From assembly GCA_038025085.1 (NCBI GenBank), contig CM076143.1, forward strand, positions 36,106,501 to 36,170,500: 64,000 nucleotides of DNA, read 5' to 3'. Positions within the stretch are counted from its first letter, which is position 1. The number at the start of each line of letters is the position of its first letter. Below the pieces are notes generated by a model. That model saw nothing but the letters and a program-made list of their open reading frames with translations, did no database searches and had not been told where the DNA came from. Both the position numbers and the translations under genes were made by a program. Positions 22,379 through 32,893 of this stretch are shown here, piece by piece. The DNA comes from Tetragonia tetragonoides (taxonomy: Eukaryota > Streptophyta > Magnoliopsida > Caryophyllales > Aizoaceae).

Positions 22379-23771
22379 TGTTGGGGAAAACTACGGTATT
22401 TACCCACAATCACAACAATTGATAATCGGAAAAATAAAGTGCAAGAACCCAAAATCAAAACACACAATTTTTACGTGGAAAACACCTCTCAAATAGGGGA
22501 AAAACCATAGTGCGGATCTCCACGCACTAAACAATAATCCACTTTGATAATCAAGAGTACAATGGGCAACAATCACAAGATCAAACAACAAGTATACAAT
22601 CTATCTTTGGTACTAGTACAAATTGACAAACCCTAACTCAATTTGGTACTCCCACAAACCCAAAGATATACCTACAAATAACTGTCGATGATCAACAAGA
22701 ATACTCTGATTATCTTCTTCCTAGCTAGCCGCACCACTGAGTTGAGAACAACCTCTTGGAGAACACCCTTTGTCTCTCGCTATTGTCTACTGCTCAGTGT
22801 ACAGCTCTTTCTCACGGCTGTGTCTTGCTCTCGACACTAAAAAACCAAAGACCAAAGCCTTTTTGTTTCCCACCTTTTTAGCTTCTACTGGAAGCTTGGC
22901 TTCACATAATCAAACCCATAAAAAAAAACTTTGCTTTGTGGGCCAAAGGCAAATAAAGCCACCACAAGCCCAATGTCAAAATCACTAGGGTTGCACAAGA
23001 ATAGGTCCAGACCGACTATTTAGATCGGACCTAATCGAACCGGGTCAGACCTAGATCAAACCTAATTTATTCGGCTAGGTCAACGGTCTAGCTTTTATAG
23101 AATTTCGGTTTAGGTCCGGTTCAGTCTTTTTTCCGGTTTGGCCTGATTGGACTGAAAACCTTTAAATTATAAAAAATATAATTAAAAAAGTGGCTTTGTG
23201 GGGTTTGATGGACCGAAAACATTCGAATTATGAAAAAAAAAAAAAAAAAGTGATTTTGTAGGTTTTATGAGCCGAAAACCTTTGAATTTTTGATTTTTTT
23301 GAATTCATTCTTGTATTACTTAAACATTTTAAGGATTGTTTGGACTTTTATTGTGTTTTTTTTTTTTTTTTTTTTTTTTTTGTTGTTTACTTGCATGGAA
23401 TTGAATATTATTTGGGCAATTTTTTTGAGGAATATTAAAATTCGTATTGGAGTTCAAAACAATTCAGGTCCATTCACTCCTTTCAGGTTCGATCCAGGTT
23501 CCGTTAGGTAACCTATTGTATTTAGGTTAGGTCCTCGGTCCACCAATTGACTAGATTCAGGTTCGGTCCAATTCAGATTCAGTCCAATTCGGTGGGTTCT
23601 GGACCTATGTGAAGCCCTAATTGTCACGCATAGAACCGAAACATATTTCAGTGCTTCTACTTTTCTTTTTCTTTTTCTTTTTCATTCTTTTTTCTTTTGT
23701 TCTATTTTATTTTCTTTACAAACTAAATAAAATGAAACACAACTAAATATTATTTTGTATTTGGGGCGTTA
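22379..23771 (-). repeat. 3' LTR of the copia derivative, with hAT inside
   Basis: It matches the right LTR over TGTTGGGGAAAACTACGG... to about 22985 and again from about 23630 to 23771 (CTTTTTCTTTTTC tracts, ACACAACTAAATATTATTT). The 634-bp hAT at 22986-23619 accounts for the gap. The internal boundary near 23771 is approximate. Confidence 0.7.
22986..23619. mobile_element. hAT-like element inside the LTR
   Basis: Ends TAGGGTTGCACAAGAATAGG and, inverted, TAGGGCTTCACATAGGTCC are imperfect inverted repeats. Flanks AAAATCAC and ATTGTCAC agree at most of 8 positions. The segment is absent from the partner LTR, which confirms an insertion. The interior is built of GGTCCG/CGGACC-type repeats and a poly-T run near 23360; no gene. 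Confidence 0.7.
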
Positions 23772-23773
23772 CC

Positions 23774-25111
23774 TCAACAAATCCTCTCTCGACCCAAATC
23801 ACCAAATACCTCCACCTTGTCCGAGAAACGGACCTTCTTTTTCACAGTCTTGCTCATCTCTACGTAATGACCCTCAACATAGCACAAGTTGTTCTCCGTC
23901 TTCCTCCCTTGCACAATCAATGTAGAACCACAATACACTTTGCACCACCTTCCCGTACCAATGTATCTACACCCATGCGATGTCAACTCACCCAACGAAA
24001 TCACGTTAACATGAGCATTGGGTACATACCTCACATTTTGGAAGGTTCTAGTCACACCACCATGGAGCTCAATTCAGATGTTGCCCATCCCTTTCACCTT
24101 CATCTTGCCATTCCTCATGTTGATGTCACCATACTCACCATCTTGGCACAAAGTATCAAACATAGCATGGTCTCTACAAATGTGAACCGAAGCGCCGGAG
24201 TCCAATACCCAACTCTCTTGGCTTTCCTTTCTCTCATTGTTACTAGCCAAGAACAACTTCTTATTACCATCACAAGACATAACTACATTAGAGGAACCGC
24301 TATCATCATCAATTTTGGTCTTACCCATCTTCTCTTGCAGTTGCTTGAAACTCTTTAAATCATCTCTCATCTTTGGGCAACGACTCTGAAAATGACCCTT
24401 CTCACCACAATAGTAACACTCCACGTTATTAAAGTCTCTCGCGCGCGACTTCGATCTACTTCTCGGGCCACCACCTCTTCTCTCATGATTCCTCCCTTTT
24501 TCGGACACCTCCGCAGCTAGTACTCTATCTCCTCCATCATTTGAAGAGATACCATCAACCTGCAACATCATCCGATCATTCTCTCTCAACATTGTCATTG
24601 CTTCATCTAATGTAATCTCTATCCTCCCTACAAGTAGTGGCTGCACAATTGGCATGTAAGATTTAGGTAATGAAGCCAACTATAACAATGCCTCCTCTTG
24701 ATCGGAGATCTTCTCATCTGCATTTTTCAATTGACATACTAGCTGGTTAAAACTATCAGTGTGGTCCTGCAACACTGTACCTTGCTCCATCTTTAGCTGG
24801 TACAACTCATACCTCAAACAAATCTTGTTAGTCAATGACTTTAATGCATATACACTCTTGAGTTTATCCAACAACTTCTTTGGATCTGTCTCAGTCAAGT
24901 AATTATACTTAGTCTCCGGAGTCATAGCTAATCTAATAGTACTGATAGCTTTCTTCTTCTTCGATGTCCATTGGGCATCGGTCACACCAGTAGCCTTTGC
25001 CTCATCTAAGTTCTGTTGAACCAACAAATCCTCAATAGTACTTTTCCACATAATAAAATTAATTTTACCATCAAACAAAGGAATATCAAATTTGGGCACA
25101 CTACCAGACAT
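23774..25111 (-). pseudogene. copia gag and protease, truncated polyprotein
   Basis: From an ATG at 25111 (MSGSVPKFDIPLFDGKINF) the minus strand encodes a UBN2/gag domain. A stop near 24680 interrupts it; the same protein continues with a CCHC zinc knuckle (CYYCGEKGHFQSRC, about 24415) and a retroviral-type aspartic protease motif (WVLDSGASVHIC, about 24205). A further break lies near 24060, then NVRYVPNAHVNVISLG. The frame ends at 23774 without any integrase or RT. Gag packages element RNA and the protease matures it; this copy is inactive as a complete polyprotein. Confidence 0.85.
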
Positions 25112-25184
25112 CTTACTTGCACAATATAATTCCTCCCTTCAACAAATACAGAAATTTTGCCACCACACGGATCCGACAACCAAT

Positions 25185-25196
25185 GCTCTGATACCA
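25185..25196 (-). promoter_or_regulatory. primer-binding site (initiator tRNA-Met)
   Basis: On the minus strand TGGTATCAGAGC lies two bases inside the 5' LTR end (25199). This is the usual copia primer site complementary to the 3' end of initiator methionine tRNA and fixes the orientation of the element. Confidence 0.85.
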
Positions 25197-25198
25197 CT

Positions 25199-25928
25199 TG
25201 TTGGGAAAAACTACGATATTTACCCACAATCACAACCACTGATAATCGGAAAAAAAAAGTGCAAGAACTCAAAATCAACACAGACAATTTTTACATGGAA
25301 AACCCCTCTCAAATAGGGGAAAAACTACGGTGCGGATCTCCACGCACTAAACAATAATCCACTATGATAATCAAGAGTACAATGGGCAACAATCACAAGA
25401 TCAAACAAGTATACAATCTATCTTTGGTACTAGTACAAATTGACAAACCCTAATTCAATTTGATACTCGCACAAAGATAAACCCACAAATAATTGTCGAT
25501 GATCAACCGGAATACTCTGATTATCTTCTCCCTAGCTAGTCGCACCACTGAATTGAGAACAACCTCTTAGAGAACACCCTCTGTCTCTCGCTATTGTCTA
25601 CTGCTCAGTGTACTGCTCTTTCTCACGGCTGTGTCTTGCTCTCGACACTAAAAAACCAAAGACGAAAGCCTTTTTTTTCCCGACTTTTTAGCTTCTACTG
25701 GAAGCTGGGCTTCACATAATCAAACCCATAAAAAACTTTGCTTGGTGGGCCAAAGGCAAATAAAGCCACCACAAGCCCAACGTTAAAAACATTGTCATTT
25801 TCGGTGTTCTACTTTTCTTTTTCTTTTTCTTTTTCATTCTTTTTTCTTTTGTTCTATTTTATTTTCTTTACAAACTAAAATAAAATAAAATAAAACACAA
25901 CTAAATATTATTTGATATTTGGGGGTCA
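25199..25928 (-). repeat. 5' LTR of the copia derivative
   Basis: Matches the left LTR. On plus it starts TGTTGGG next to the primer-binding site. The outer end falls within TTTGGGGGTCA around 25928, where the 430-bp direct repeat starts, so LTR and flank overlap by a few bases and the exact end is uncertain. Confidence 0.7.
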
Positions 25929-26339
25929 CTTTTCAAGGAAACAAAGGTCATTATTAATCACCATAAGTAACCCCAACGTTTCTAAATAATGACCCTATTT
26001 TTCTGTATGTATGTTGGTCTCACACAATATTTACTGTTCTTTAAATTGGTTCAATGCTAAATAAGATCCAAAAACTTTCATATGAGGCGGCCTCATTTTT
26101 TTATGAAATATTACTTTTTTGTTTGGAGGTATCGTTTTTCAAATACGACGATATCACTTTTCTGATAAAAAGTATCACGCCTCATGCACGAGACCCCTTA
26201 TTTGAATTTTTGTGAATAAGATTTTGCAATAAATTTGAGATAATTTAGATGATAAAATCTAGAAGATAGAAGCATTTAGACATTTACATGTATCAAACTA
26301 AAAGCCAATAGTGTCATCACTGCAAGGCTAAATATAAAC
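25922..26339. repeat. long direct repeat, right copy
   Basis: Close copy of 21950-22378 with small indels. After it the sequence continues into GAGTATATTTTATTG, which has no counterpart on the left, where the LTR begins instead. Confidence 0.75.
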
Positions 26340-26378
26340 GAGTATATTTTATTGAGGCAAATATAGGATAATTAATAA

Positions 26379-26453
26379 ATGTCATTTTGAAGTACTTTTA
26401 AATTGAAAAGTACTTTTAAATTGAAAAGTACTTCAAAATGACATATATACAAT
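26379..26453. repeat. 75-bp inverted repeat
   Basis: ATGTCATTTTGAAGTACTTT at the left is matched by its complement at the right, with AAATTGAAAAGTACTTTT repeated in the centre. It could fold into a hairpin. The motif CTTCAAAATGACAT resembles the ACTTCAAAATGATAT stretch inside the Helitrons at 4.7 and 5.8 kb, so it may be a Helitron-family scrap. Confidence 0.5.
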
Positions 26454-26681
26454 CTATATTTTAACTCTCGTTTGAGCCCGAGATTTAAGCTGGCAAGCTT
26501 CCAACAAGCTAGAACAGAGCAAAACTCACTTCAACTTTTTTATGGCCCTACCGGTCACGTACAGCATCACAAACCCTAATTTGTTCTTCACTGAATTCGT
26601 AGTTGCCATGCCTTTCTTCTAGGTGCCACAAGAAAAGCTTTCGTATACTATTAACATTCGCGGATGGTAAGATGATCGAGT

Positions 26682-27129
26682 GCTGTTGAAGTGGCGCCTA
26701 TGCTGAGGTGGCTCTTCTATGCTGAGGTGGACAGAGTTTGTTACAAGAGTTTGTTACAACTCTAATAAACTCTGATTATCAGTCGGGATTCTCTACTGTT
26801 GCTAAAAGAACAGTAGAGTACTTTTCTTGAAATTTCTACTATTGGATTAGAGGGGGTGGGCTTTTGACCATTGGATGGAGGGGGTGGATTTTTGAAATTT
26901 AAACACTTCGAGGAGAGAGATAGAGAAAAAAAGAAATATTAGAATACTGTAACAGTAGAGGATCCAAATTGAGTGGTTACTAGACTAGTCAGTAAGCTGG
27001 TTTATTTTCTTGAAATTGGATTCTATTTTATGTTGAAGCTATATAAGCTTCTTCTATCTCTAATAATTTGTTAGATCAACAAAATATACTCTTCTCTTCT
27101 CTCTCATCAGAGCTTTATCAATTTCTTCA
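26682..27129 (+). repeat. possible solo LTR (copia-like), with MITE inside
   Basis: The stretch begins TGTTGAAGTGGCGCC and contains a promoter-like ATATAAGCTTCTTC followed by a pyrimidine-rich TCTTCTCTTCTCTCTC tract, typical of copia LTRs. It ends near TTTCTTCA. No primer site follows and no target duplication was found, so this is a tentative reading. A MITE at 26786-26965 sits inside. Confidence 0.35.
26786..26965. mobile_element. MITE with GGATCCTCTACTGTTAC ends
   Basis: Ends GGATTCTCTACTGTTGC and, inverted, GGATCCTCTACTGTTAC form 17-bp inverted repeats with two mismatches. The start resembles the inverted repeats at the centre of the 5.1-5.4 kb palindrome (GGATCCTCT). No clear duplication was identified, so the superfamily is undecided. 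Confidence 0.55.
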
Positions 27130-27573
27130 ATGGATTATTACAGTCAACTAATGCAGAGTTAAAGGATTCCGAAAATTAAATCGATTTTAGGCGCCATTGA
27201 TGAGACATGAAGATTTTAGGTTTAATTATTCTTAGAACAAGATGAGATTGATCAATTGATGATACAAATCAATGCGATCATGTTGATTTTTATAAACCTA
27301 GCTTGATTATTGTGCAGAAAATAGAGAGAGAAGAAGAGAGAGAATTTGGGGAAGAATATATCTGCTCTATGTGCGTGAATTGATCAAATCTGTCTGAACA
27401 AATGTACAAATTAACAAACTCCACCCATATTATTCTGTTACAGACATTTAACAAATTAAACAAACTGACGTGAAAGAAATAAATAAATAAATAAAAGATT
27501 ATTTACAATCAATAATTCCAACATAAAATTAATGCGACTGACCTGTACTCGTGGGGATATCTCGCAAATTACT

Positions 27574-27772
27574 TTTATTTATTTATTTATTTATTTTTAT
27601 AAGGTAAGGAGGCTGCTCCCAGGCTGGCCCATCTCGGATTTAAGGCCCAGGAGCTTAGTGGGCAGGCATTTGAGGAGAAGGGGGAAAGGAATCCCAAATG
27701 CTCTTAGTGGAATTTGATCCTTAGTGGTGGGTATTAAGGAAACCAAAAATCAAACCACCAACCTATATTGGT
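27574..27772 (-). mobile_element. SINE, minus strand
   Basis: This is a reverse-orientation relative of the SINE at 32687-32893, with TGGTTTGATTTTTGGTTTCC and the GGCCTTAAATC-type 3' region. On plus it begins with a TTTATTTATTTA tail, and it is flanked by an exact 16-bp duplication TATCTCGCAAATTACT (27558-27573, 27773-27788). Confidence 0.8.
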
Positions 27773-27788
27773 TATCTCGCAAATTACT

Positions 27789-29171
27789 AGATTGGTGATA
27801 ATAGAGCCCTGACAGATAAACTGCATAAAATCTTTGCTTTTAAGGTTATATCATTAATAGCGCCTCAACAACCAGTACCTTTGCTAACTTACTACAGTGG
27901 TGGCGTTCATTCACAAAGTACTAGAGGGGGGGCCTTGGTGACCCTCATATCATCACTCAATCGCTCTCATAAGGTAATGCCTAGCTGATTTTTCTTAATC
28001 TTAGTAGTTGTTTGGTTGCACATGAGAAGTTGAAGTTCCAAATAAGTTGTACTTCTCGATCATTAATTAATTAGGACTTTTCGAGAAGTGCCAAATTATG
28101 TTTGGTTAACAATCGGAAGTGCAATTTCCTGCAAGAACTTCCACCTACCTAGGTCTTCCTCCTTTTTAGAGAAAATGGATGTTTTTGAGAAGTTGCTTGC
28201 ACTTCCCTCATTTTTGTTAACCAAACAACTATATGTACAAGAGTCCTAGTGTTATGAAAACTATAGATTACACAATCTCTATAATATTATGCTAGAATAT
28301 TACTAAGATATACTAAATAATATTCCCTAATTAACACTTTCTACCTTTTTTTTACTTTCCATGAAGTACAAATTCCTATATTTCTAATTGTCAACCAAAC
28401 AACCACTTGCTACTACTTGAATCTCTTCCTGCACAATTTCATTAATATAGTTTCTAGACATGGTCTTTTAGGCCTTTTTGCAGTGTTCTAAACTAAAAAA
28501 GAAAAAGAGTATATGTACCATAATTAAACTTCAAAAATTATTTGTGAGTTCAGTTTAGTTATGTAAAGTTCAGGTCAATTCAATCAGTTCAGTTTAATTG
28601 ATCAATTCATTTCAGCGAAAAAGAACACACCCTTCTCTTTATCCACCTTTGATCAATGATCATTATTATGACTTCTTACTTATTTTCCATGCATAAATAA
28701 TACTCAACCAATTCAACATCTTATTATTCATCTTCTTATTTGAATGGGAATTTAACTCATTTACCATTATCCTTTTGGACACAGCTACTTTAGGACATAA
28801 GCATATATCGAACGTCATTTTGTCATCTAAAACTAGCCCGACTAGCTTAATGAACAGTACCAGAGTATAAAGCAGAGAATACACACGAAATAATTAACAA
28901 ACAAAAGACAATAAATTGATCAACTTAATTTTTTAACTAGCTACTAGAAAGAATACTGATAATATATAGAACGAATGATGAAGTAACTTAATTAACACTT
29001 CATTATTTGCTTGGCATACAATACAATACGCCTTCAAATAAACATCAACCAAACACACAACTTAATTTAGTTTTACATAAAATAACACCATACTCCACTT
29101 CTTAGACAAAGAACAACATACACGTACATCCCATTGGCTTTACTTAAGCTAATTTCCAATCAAATCTTCCC
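27789..29171. other. intergenic region 3' of the acyl-activating enzyme
   Basis: No gene is seen. A MITE-like structure spans about 28006-28410 (GTTGTTTGGTTGCACATGAG at left; CAACCAAACAAC at right), with another AACCAAACAAC end near 28218. At 28540-28610 are GTTCAGTTTAGTT-like repeats also found near 6825. The remainder, including the about 500 bp after the stop codon at 29172, is AT-rich and would contain the gene's 3' UTR. Confidence 0.45.
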
Positions 29172-30896
29172 CTACATTTTAATCTTACCATCAATGTTAC
29201 TCTTAGCATTATTATTAGTAATAGTATTATTAGTAACAACACTTGCCTTGTGTGGTCCCATAGCCTTAGCAATTTCCCTCAACAGAAATTTCTGAATCTT
29301 ACCAGTGGAAGTCTTGGGCAGCTCATCTTGGAAAACAACCGTCCTAGGCACCATGTACCTTGGCATGCTCTCTCTACAATACTCTCTAACCTCCTTTTCT
29401 GTCAAAACCACATCCTTCTTAAGGCTAACAAAAGCACACGGTGTCTCCCCCCAAAACTCGTCGGGTTTTGCTACCACTGCAGCCTCGTTCACCCCCGGGT
29501 GTGTATACAACACGGCTTCAACTTCAACGCTACTAATATTTTCTCCTCCACTAATAATTATATCCTTAAGCCTATCCTTGATCTCCAAATACCCATCACT
29601 ATGTATAACTCCCACGTCACCGGTTTTAAACCATCCGGTTTTTGTCATAGCATTTGAGGTCCCTTGTGGGTCTTTTAAGTACCCCAACATTACACTTCCA
29701 CCACGTAGGACAACTTCTCCTAAGGTTAACCCGTCTTTAGGTACAGGCTGACCTGTTATAGGATCGAGTACATCCACCATTGTCATCCCTAAGGACCCCA
29801 CCCCTTGTCGGGCTTTTAGTTTAGCCCGGTCACTAGAAAGGAGGCGGTCCCACTTGGACTTCCAAGCAGAGTGCACAACCAGTCCGCCCGTCTCAGTTAG
29901 CCCGTACCCATGACTAACCACAAACCCTAGGGCCTCAGTCCTAAACAAGACTGAGGCCGGGGGTGGGGCCCCTGCGGTTAGGACCTGGACCGGTTTCTTA
30001 AGGGGTTTGACATTTGGCATGTTGGTCAACATGTTGAGCACCACGGGGGCTCCGCACATGTGTGTCACGTGATGGTGGTTGATGGCGGCGTAGATGGTGG
30101 GGGCGTCGAATTTACGTAAGCAAACGTTGGTGGCTCCCACTGCCGCTGTACCCCACGCTAGGCTCCACCCATTGGCGTGGAACATTGGCAAGGTCCACAG
30201 GTAAACCGGCTGTTGTGGGACCGACCAGTTGACTAGCGTGTCAACGGCTAGGAGAAAGTATCCTCTGTGACTAAGTACCACCCCTTTTGGTGAGTTTGTA
30301 GTTCCTGAGGTGTAGTTAAGTGCAATTGGGTCCCACTCGCTTCTAGGCCGGACCCACTCGAACCTCGGATCTCCACCCTCCACCAATTCGTTGTAGTTGA
30401 CGTCACGGTTAAGGTGAAGAACGTCGTCATGGCGGAGTACGTCGACGTCATCGTCATCATCCTTGATGATGACGATTTGAGGGCGAGGGGTGGAGGGTGG
30501 GAGAAGAGAGAGAGCTTGAAGGAGGAGAGGACGAAGGAGGTGGTCAACAAACACGAGTTTCGACTCGCTATGACGGAGTAGAACAGATAATGTTCGAGAG
30601 TCGAGTCGAGTATTGATGTTGTTAAGAACAGCCCCCGCCATGGGGATCGAGAAATGGAGCTCGTACATGGCGGGGATGTTCGGAGCTAGGATCGATACCA
30701 CGTGGCCTCGCTTGATCCCGAGGGAGGAGATCGACGAGGCTGCCTGAAGACATCGACGGTGAGTGTCCTCCCATGTGTAGGAGGTGTTGTTGTACTCAAT
30801 GGAAGGGCAGTCACCGTAAGCTAAGGCAGCTCTTTCTAGGAATGTTAGTGGTGTAAGGGAAGGTGAGTTTGGTGGAAATTGCATGAGGAGATCCAT
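29172..30896 (-). CDS. acyl-activating enzyme (AMP-forming acyl-CoA synthetase family)
   Basis: A single uninterrupted 574-residue frame from ATG at 30896. Family signatures: the nucleotide-binding loop YTSGTTNSPKG (195-205), GYGLTE (330-335), GWFKTGD (421-427), hinge DRLKD (441-445) and the catalytic lysine in PKTSTGK (K533). These enzymes activate a carboxylic acid with ATP and join it to CoA. Overall sequence resembles plant AAE1/AAE5-like and peroxisomal cinnamate/benzoate-CoA ligase-like proteins; the substrate cannot be told. The usual C-terminal SRL/SKL peroxisomal signal is absent: the protein ends GKIKM after an Asn-rich stretch. All key residues are present, so it is probably functional. 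A broken paralogue lies at 2257-4029. The ATG choice agrees with the family N-terminus. Confidence 0.93.
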   Translation of the reverse strand: MDLLMQFPPNSPSLTPLTFLERAALAYGDCPSIEYNNTSYTWEDTHRRCLQAASSISSLGIKRGHVVSILAPNIPAMYELHFSIPMAGAVLNNINTRLDSRTLSVLLRHSESKLVFVDHLLRPLLLQALSLLPPSTPRPQIVIIKDDDDDVDVLRHDDVLHLNRDVNYNELVEGGDPRFEWVRPRSEWDPIALNYTSGTTNSPKGVVLSHRGYFLLAVDTLVNWSVPQQPVYLWTLPMFHANGWSLAWGTAAVGATNVCLRKFDAPTIYAAINHHHVTHMCGAPVVLNMLTNMPNVKPLKKPVQVLTAGAPPPASVLFRTEALGFVVSHGYGLTETGGLVVHSAWKSKWDRLLSSDRAKLKARQGVGSLGMTMVDVLDPITGQPVPKDGLTLGEVVLRGGSVMLGYLKDPQGTSNAMTKTGWFKTGDVGVIHSDGYLEIKDRLKDIIISGGENISSVEVEAVLYTHPGVNEAAVVAKPDEFWGETPCAFVSLKKDVVLTEKEVREYCRESMPRYMVPRTVVFQDELPKTSTGKIQKFLLREIAKAMGPHKASVVTNNTITNNNAKSNIDGKIKM

Positions 30897-31121
30897 TGTG
30901 AATAATAATGATGTGAACGATGTATGTGAATGAGGAGGTAATTATGATATGAATGTTAAGGTTGGGAAATGGGAGAAGTGTCTTAGGTAGGTTTTGGGGA
31001 ATAAGATGGTATTGAAGTGCAAGAGAAGTACTAGAAGTAGTTAGCTAGTATTGATTTTGGACTGTTTTTTTAAAGGGTTTGATTTCGTACACAAGTGCGA
31101 CTTACTATTAGCTACGTACAA

Positions 31122-31133
31122 GCCCTTTTATAA
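31122..31133 (-). promoter_or_regulatory. TATA box candidate of the acyl-activating enzyme
   Basis: On the minus strand TTATAAAAGGGC lies about 230 bp before the ATG, giving a plausible 5' UTR of about 200 bases. A SINE insertion starts only about 45 bp further upstream. No transcript evidence is available. Confidence 0.45.
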
Positions 31134-31177
31134 TCCGGCAAGAAGCTTTACATTAAAAACAACGTATCAACAAATTT

Positions 31178-31387
31178 TCATTTTTTTGCTTCGCAAAAAG
31201 CAGGGTGCAAGTGATGAATGGCGATCGAGGCACACCCGCTATATATCATGTTCGGATTTTAGGGCTAGTATAGTTCCTAAAAGCCAGCAAATTAAACACA
31301 AGGCATGGGGGGAATCGAACACATGACCTTGCCTATCAAACAACTTGGTAATAAATTTAGAACCACTAGACCATCACCATTGTTGGC
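31178..31387 (-). mobile_element. SINE in the acyl-activating-enzyme promoter region
   Basis: On the minus strand box A (TGGTCTAGTGG) and box B (GTGTTCGATTCC) are followed by an about 120-bp body and an A-rich tail (GCAAAAAAATG). Flanking duplication ATCAACAAATTT is exact (31166-31177, 31388-31399). The SINE lies immediately upstream of the likely TATA box, in the same orientation as the gene. Confidence 0.8.
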
Positions 31388-31399
31388 ATCAACAAATTT

Positions 31400-32411
31400 A
31401 CATGATGATACATATTAGTAGATCGACAACACTGGGAAACTATGTACTAGGTGTATGCACAAATGACTGTGCATGGTTATGTTATAATACTACTATGTTG
31501 ATGTGAATATGATAATATACATGACAATATTACATAAATTAATGTCTAATTGATCATCTGCGATATTTTAATATTTTAATTTTAATTGTAAAGGCTCGTT
31601 TAGGTAGCATACCGGTAGAAGACTCGTTTTGGTATATACATCCTATATTGTTCGAAAATACTTCCCATTAGGTAGCAAGCTTAGCTGGCGCATCCTATAT
31701 GGTCGAAAAATACTATAGGAACATATATATTCATTGCACAAAGATGGTTGATCATCATCATACTATGATGAACTAATGAACTATAGGGGGAAAGTCAATA
31801 TATCTCATCAACAATGTACTGCCGTAATAAACTTGTACATTTGACTTAGGGGAATGAAATTATCATCATTCATCAAATATGTATCGGCGTAAATAAAGTA
31901 CAGAACATTGAAACAATGTATTGTATTCAACTTGAGGGGGCTGCTTGTCCGGGTGGTTAATGATATAATAGCTCTTAGCCTCTTACAAAAGGTAGAGTTA
32001 TAAATAATAAAGATAAAGAGTAATATAGTAGCTCTGATAAAATAAAAAACAAAAACTTCTATTTCTTGGGAGATCTTTAATTAACTTCTAGTTTTTGGCA
32101 TATCACTGGCCAACGGTGGAAAAACTTTTATTTTGGTCATGAAGAGGATTTTATTTATTTACATGTTACCCAAAAATTATGATAGAAGTACAAGAGATGC
32201 TGAATATTTAATTTATTTTTTTAAAATGTTAACAGATTTGCTTAGATAGAGTAGTTTTAAGAAGCTCGCTTAGGTAAACGCGTGATCACAACAACAACAA
32301 CATTGTGCATTTGCACAGTGTGACTGCTTTAATTTATGAGTTTTTAGCCCATCCATGTTATCACCCTGCAAAACATATTTATATGAGTTTTTCTGAGGTT
32401 GTTTGATTGTG
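31400..32411. other. AT-rich intergenic DNA
   Basis: No coding region, RNA gene or repeat with recognisable termini was found. It may include distal promoter sequence displaced from the acyl-activating enzyme by the SINE. Confidence 0.4.
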
Positions 32412-32576
32412 CAGTGGCGGATCCACTCTTCATAGAGTGGATTCCGCCGAACCAACCTGGATTTTTTTTGTTAAAAAATTCTTTATAAATTAAAATTTTT
32501 CAATAAAATTATTAAAAATTGTCCTATGTATTACAAAGGGTGAACCCACTTAACTTAATTTCTACATCCGTGACTG
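32412..32576. mobile_element. hAT MITE, 165 bp
   Basis: Ends CAGTGGCGGATCC and TCCGTGACTG (inverted: CAGTCACGGA) with an exact 8-bp duplication TGATTGTG (32404-32411, 32577-32584). Ends are of the same type as the hAT at 6331-6514. Non-coding. Confidence 0.88.
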
Positions 32577-32686
32577 TGATTGTGTAACTTTTATTTCTAA
32601 TTGGTTGCTTGTAGTTAGGCACTCCTTTTTTTTCTTTTTTTTTTGGTTGCATTCATGGTTTACTAATTACTATATCGTAAGTCGTA

Positions 32687-32893
32687 AACCAACATAGGTT
32701 GGTCTAGTGGTTTGACATTTGGTTTCCTTATTCACCACCAAGGTTCAAATTTCACTAGGGGCATTTTGAATCCTTTTTCCCTTATTCCCCCTTCTCCCCA
32801 AATTCCTGTCCACTAAACTAACTTCTGGGCCTTAAATCTGAGATGAGTCAGCCTGAGAGCAGACCTTCTTACCTCCTAAAAAAGTAAGAAAAA
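32687..32893 (+). mobile_element. SINE, plus strand
   Basis: Box A (TTGGTCTAGTGG) and box B (AGGTTCAAATTTC) near the 5' end, then a pyrimidine-rich body and the GGGCCTTAAATCTGAGATG region shared with the SINE at 27574-27772. Flanked by a 15-bp duplication ATATCGTAAGTCGTA (32672-32686, 32894-32908). Confidence 0.85.

Larger units (their letters stand above)
22379..25928 (-). mobile_element. copia retrotransposon deletion derivative (LTR-gag-PR-LTR)
   Basis: Two LTR copies in direct orientation enclose a minus-strand interior: right LTR 25199-25928 (5' LTR), a primer-binding site at 25185-25196, gag and protease (25111-23774), left LTR 22379-23771 (3' LTR, enlarged by a hAT). Integrase, reverse transcriptase and RNase H are absent, so it could move only with helper proteins. 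In the first about 110 bp the LTRs differ at about ten positions, so the insertion is not very recent. Confidence 0.8.
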
